Source of the DNA: UBA1724 sp963632245 | GTDB lineage: Bacteria > Verrucomicrobiota > Lentisphaeria > Oligosphaerales > Oligosphaeraceae | Direction: 5' to 3' | Assembly (NCBI GenBank): GCA_963632245.1 | Contig: CAVGTF010000003.1 | Location: 1-51,049, forward strand | DNA: 51,049 bases | Notes under the pieces: model-generated | Databases searched by the model: none | Seen by the model: only the letters and a program-made list of their open reading frames with translations | Told to the model about the DNA's origin: nothing | Program-made: the position numbers and the translations under genes | In this document: positions 50,817-51,049 of the stretch, piece by piece | Layout: the number at the start of each line of letters is the position of its first letter | Numbering within the stretch: the first letter of the stretch is position 1

Positions 50817-51049
50817 GGGTAGGGTAAAAATGGAATTTTCGAGGGATGCACTGAGATCGCTTGGAAATCCCGGTGGTCCATTGCGAGGCAAGGCACTCTG
50901 CCTAGAAAGGGCGGAAGGCGCTGGACTTGTTTAAGAGACCACCACGGCGTTCGCTGAATGTATCATGTCATCCGGGGACTTTTAGGTTTTTGATGAGACG
51001 AAAAAAAAGTTTGAAAATAGCAAAAAAAAGTGGGTGTGTGCTCTTGATT
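50817..51049. other. Upstream region of the GH127-like gene
   Basis: No gene seen. Inverted GGTGGTC (50872-50878) and GACCACC (50937-50943) could pair. A-rich runs fill the last 60 bases. No promoter assigned. Confidence 0.3.

Noticed and set aside
1..51049. CRISPR arrays, complete insertion sequences, prophage
   Set aside because: No regularly spaced repeats, no transposase, integrase or phage structural gene was found on either strand.

Overview
The window looks like chromosome of a high-GC, anaerobic, Gram-negative bacterium. A PVC-superphylum member (Lentisphaerota/Kiritimatiellota/Verrucomicrobiota-like) is my best guess, but this is inference from gene content, not from any marker I could place in a tree. 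Gram-negative envelope genes are present: a heptose-7-phosphate kinase for LPS, PbpC with an alpha-2-macroglobulin, and an O-antigen ligase-like protein. Anaerobic redox genes are Rex and the electron-bifurcating NfnAB. No tRNA, rRNA or CRISPR was found.

Layout. 1-5.8 kb: rex (-), an outer-membrane barrel-like protein and an MFS transporter (+), folC and a phasin-like protein (-), and an orphan RelB/DinJ-type antitoxin (+). 5.8-18.0 kb: a long minus-strand block with a DUF3014-like protein, asnS, a UPF0104/LPG-synthase-type membrane protein, galE, three uncharacterised envelope proteins, argH, a GAF protein and holA. 18.2-24.7 kb: a nitrogen/redox cluster with nfnA-nfnB, gdhA, a remnant resembling the C-terminal end of glutamate synthase large subunit (gltB), and a divergent sigma-54 activator with GAF, AAA+ and Fis domains. 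25.0-32.1 kb: alpha-2-macroglobulin and pbpC. 32.1-35.4 kb: an islet bracketed by two related intergenic repeats, holding a short O-antigen ligase-like gene and two AT-rich genes, one interrupted at a G9 tract. 35.6-44.9 kb: clpC, an FHA-like membrane protein, heptose kinase, rlmI, rpoN, namZ and tsaB. 45.3-48.9 kb: a solitary 1202-aa protein of unknown function. 49.0-50.8 kb: a GH127-like (DUF1680) glycosidase with an in-frame stop near its N-terminus.

The most interesting signal is a small sigma-54 circuit readable in the DNA. The activator gene and gdhA each have a -24/-12 promoter of identical geometry. In both, a TTACA-N5-TGTAA palindrome is centred about 54-55 bp upstream of the -24 GG (about -79/-80 from the predicted start). 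A second site sharing TTACATTTCCC is found in both regions. The sigma factor gene rpoN lies about 18 kb away. The simplest reading is an auto-regulated activator that controls glutamate dehydrogenase, next to the ruin of a GOGAT gene. Other notable items are a candidate phase-variable poly-G gene, a dispersed GTAG-rich intergenic repeat, the GH127 nonsense codon, and an orphan antitoxin with a palindromic upstream site.
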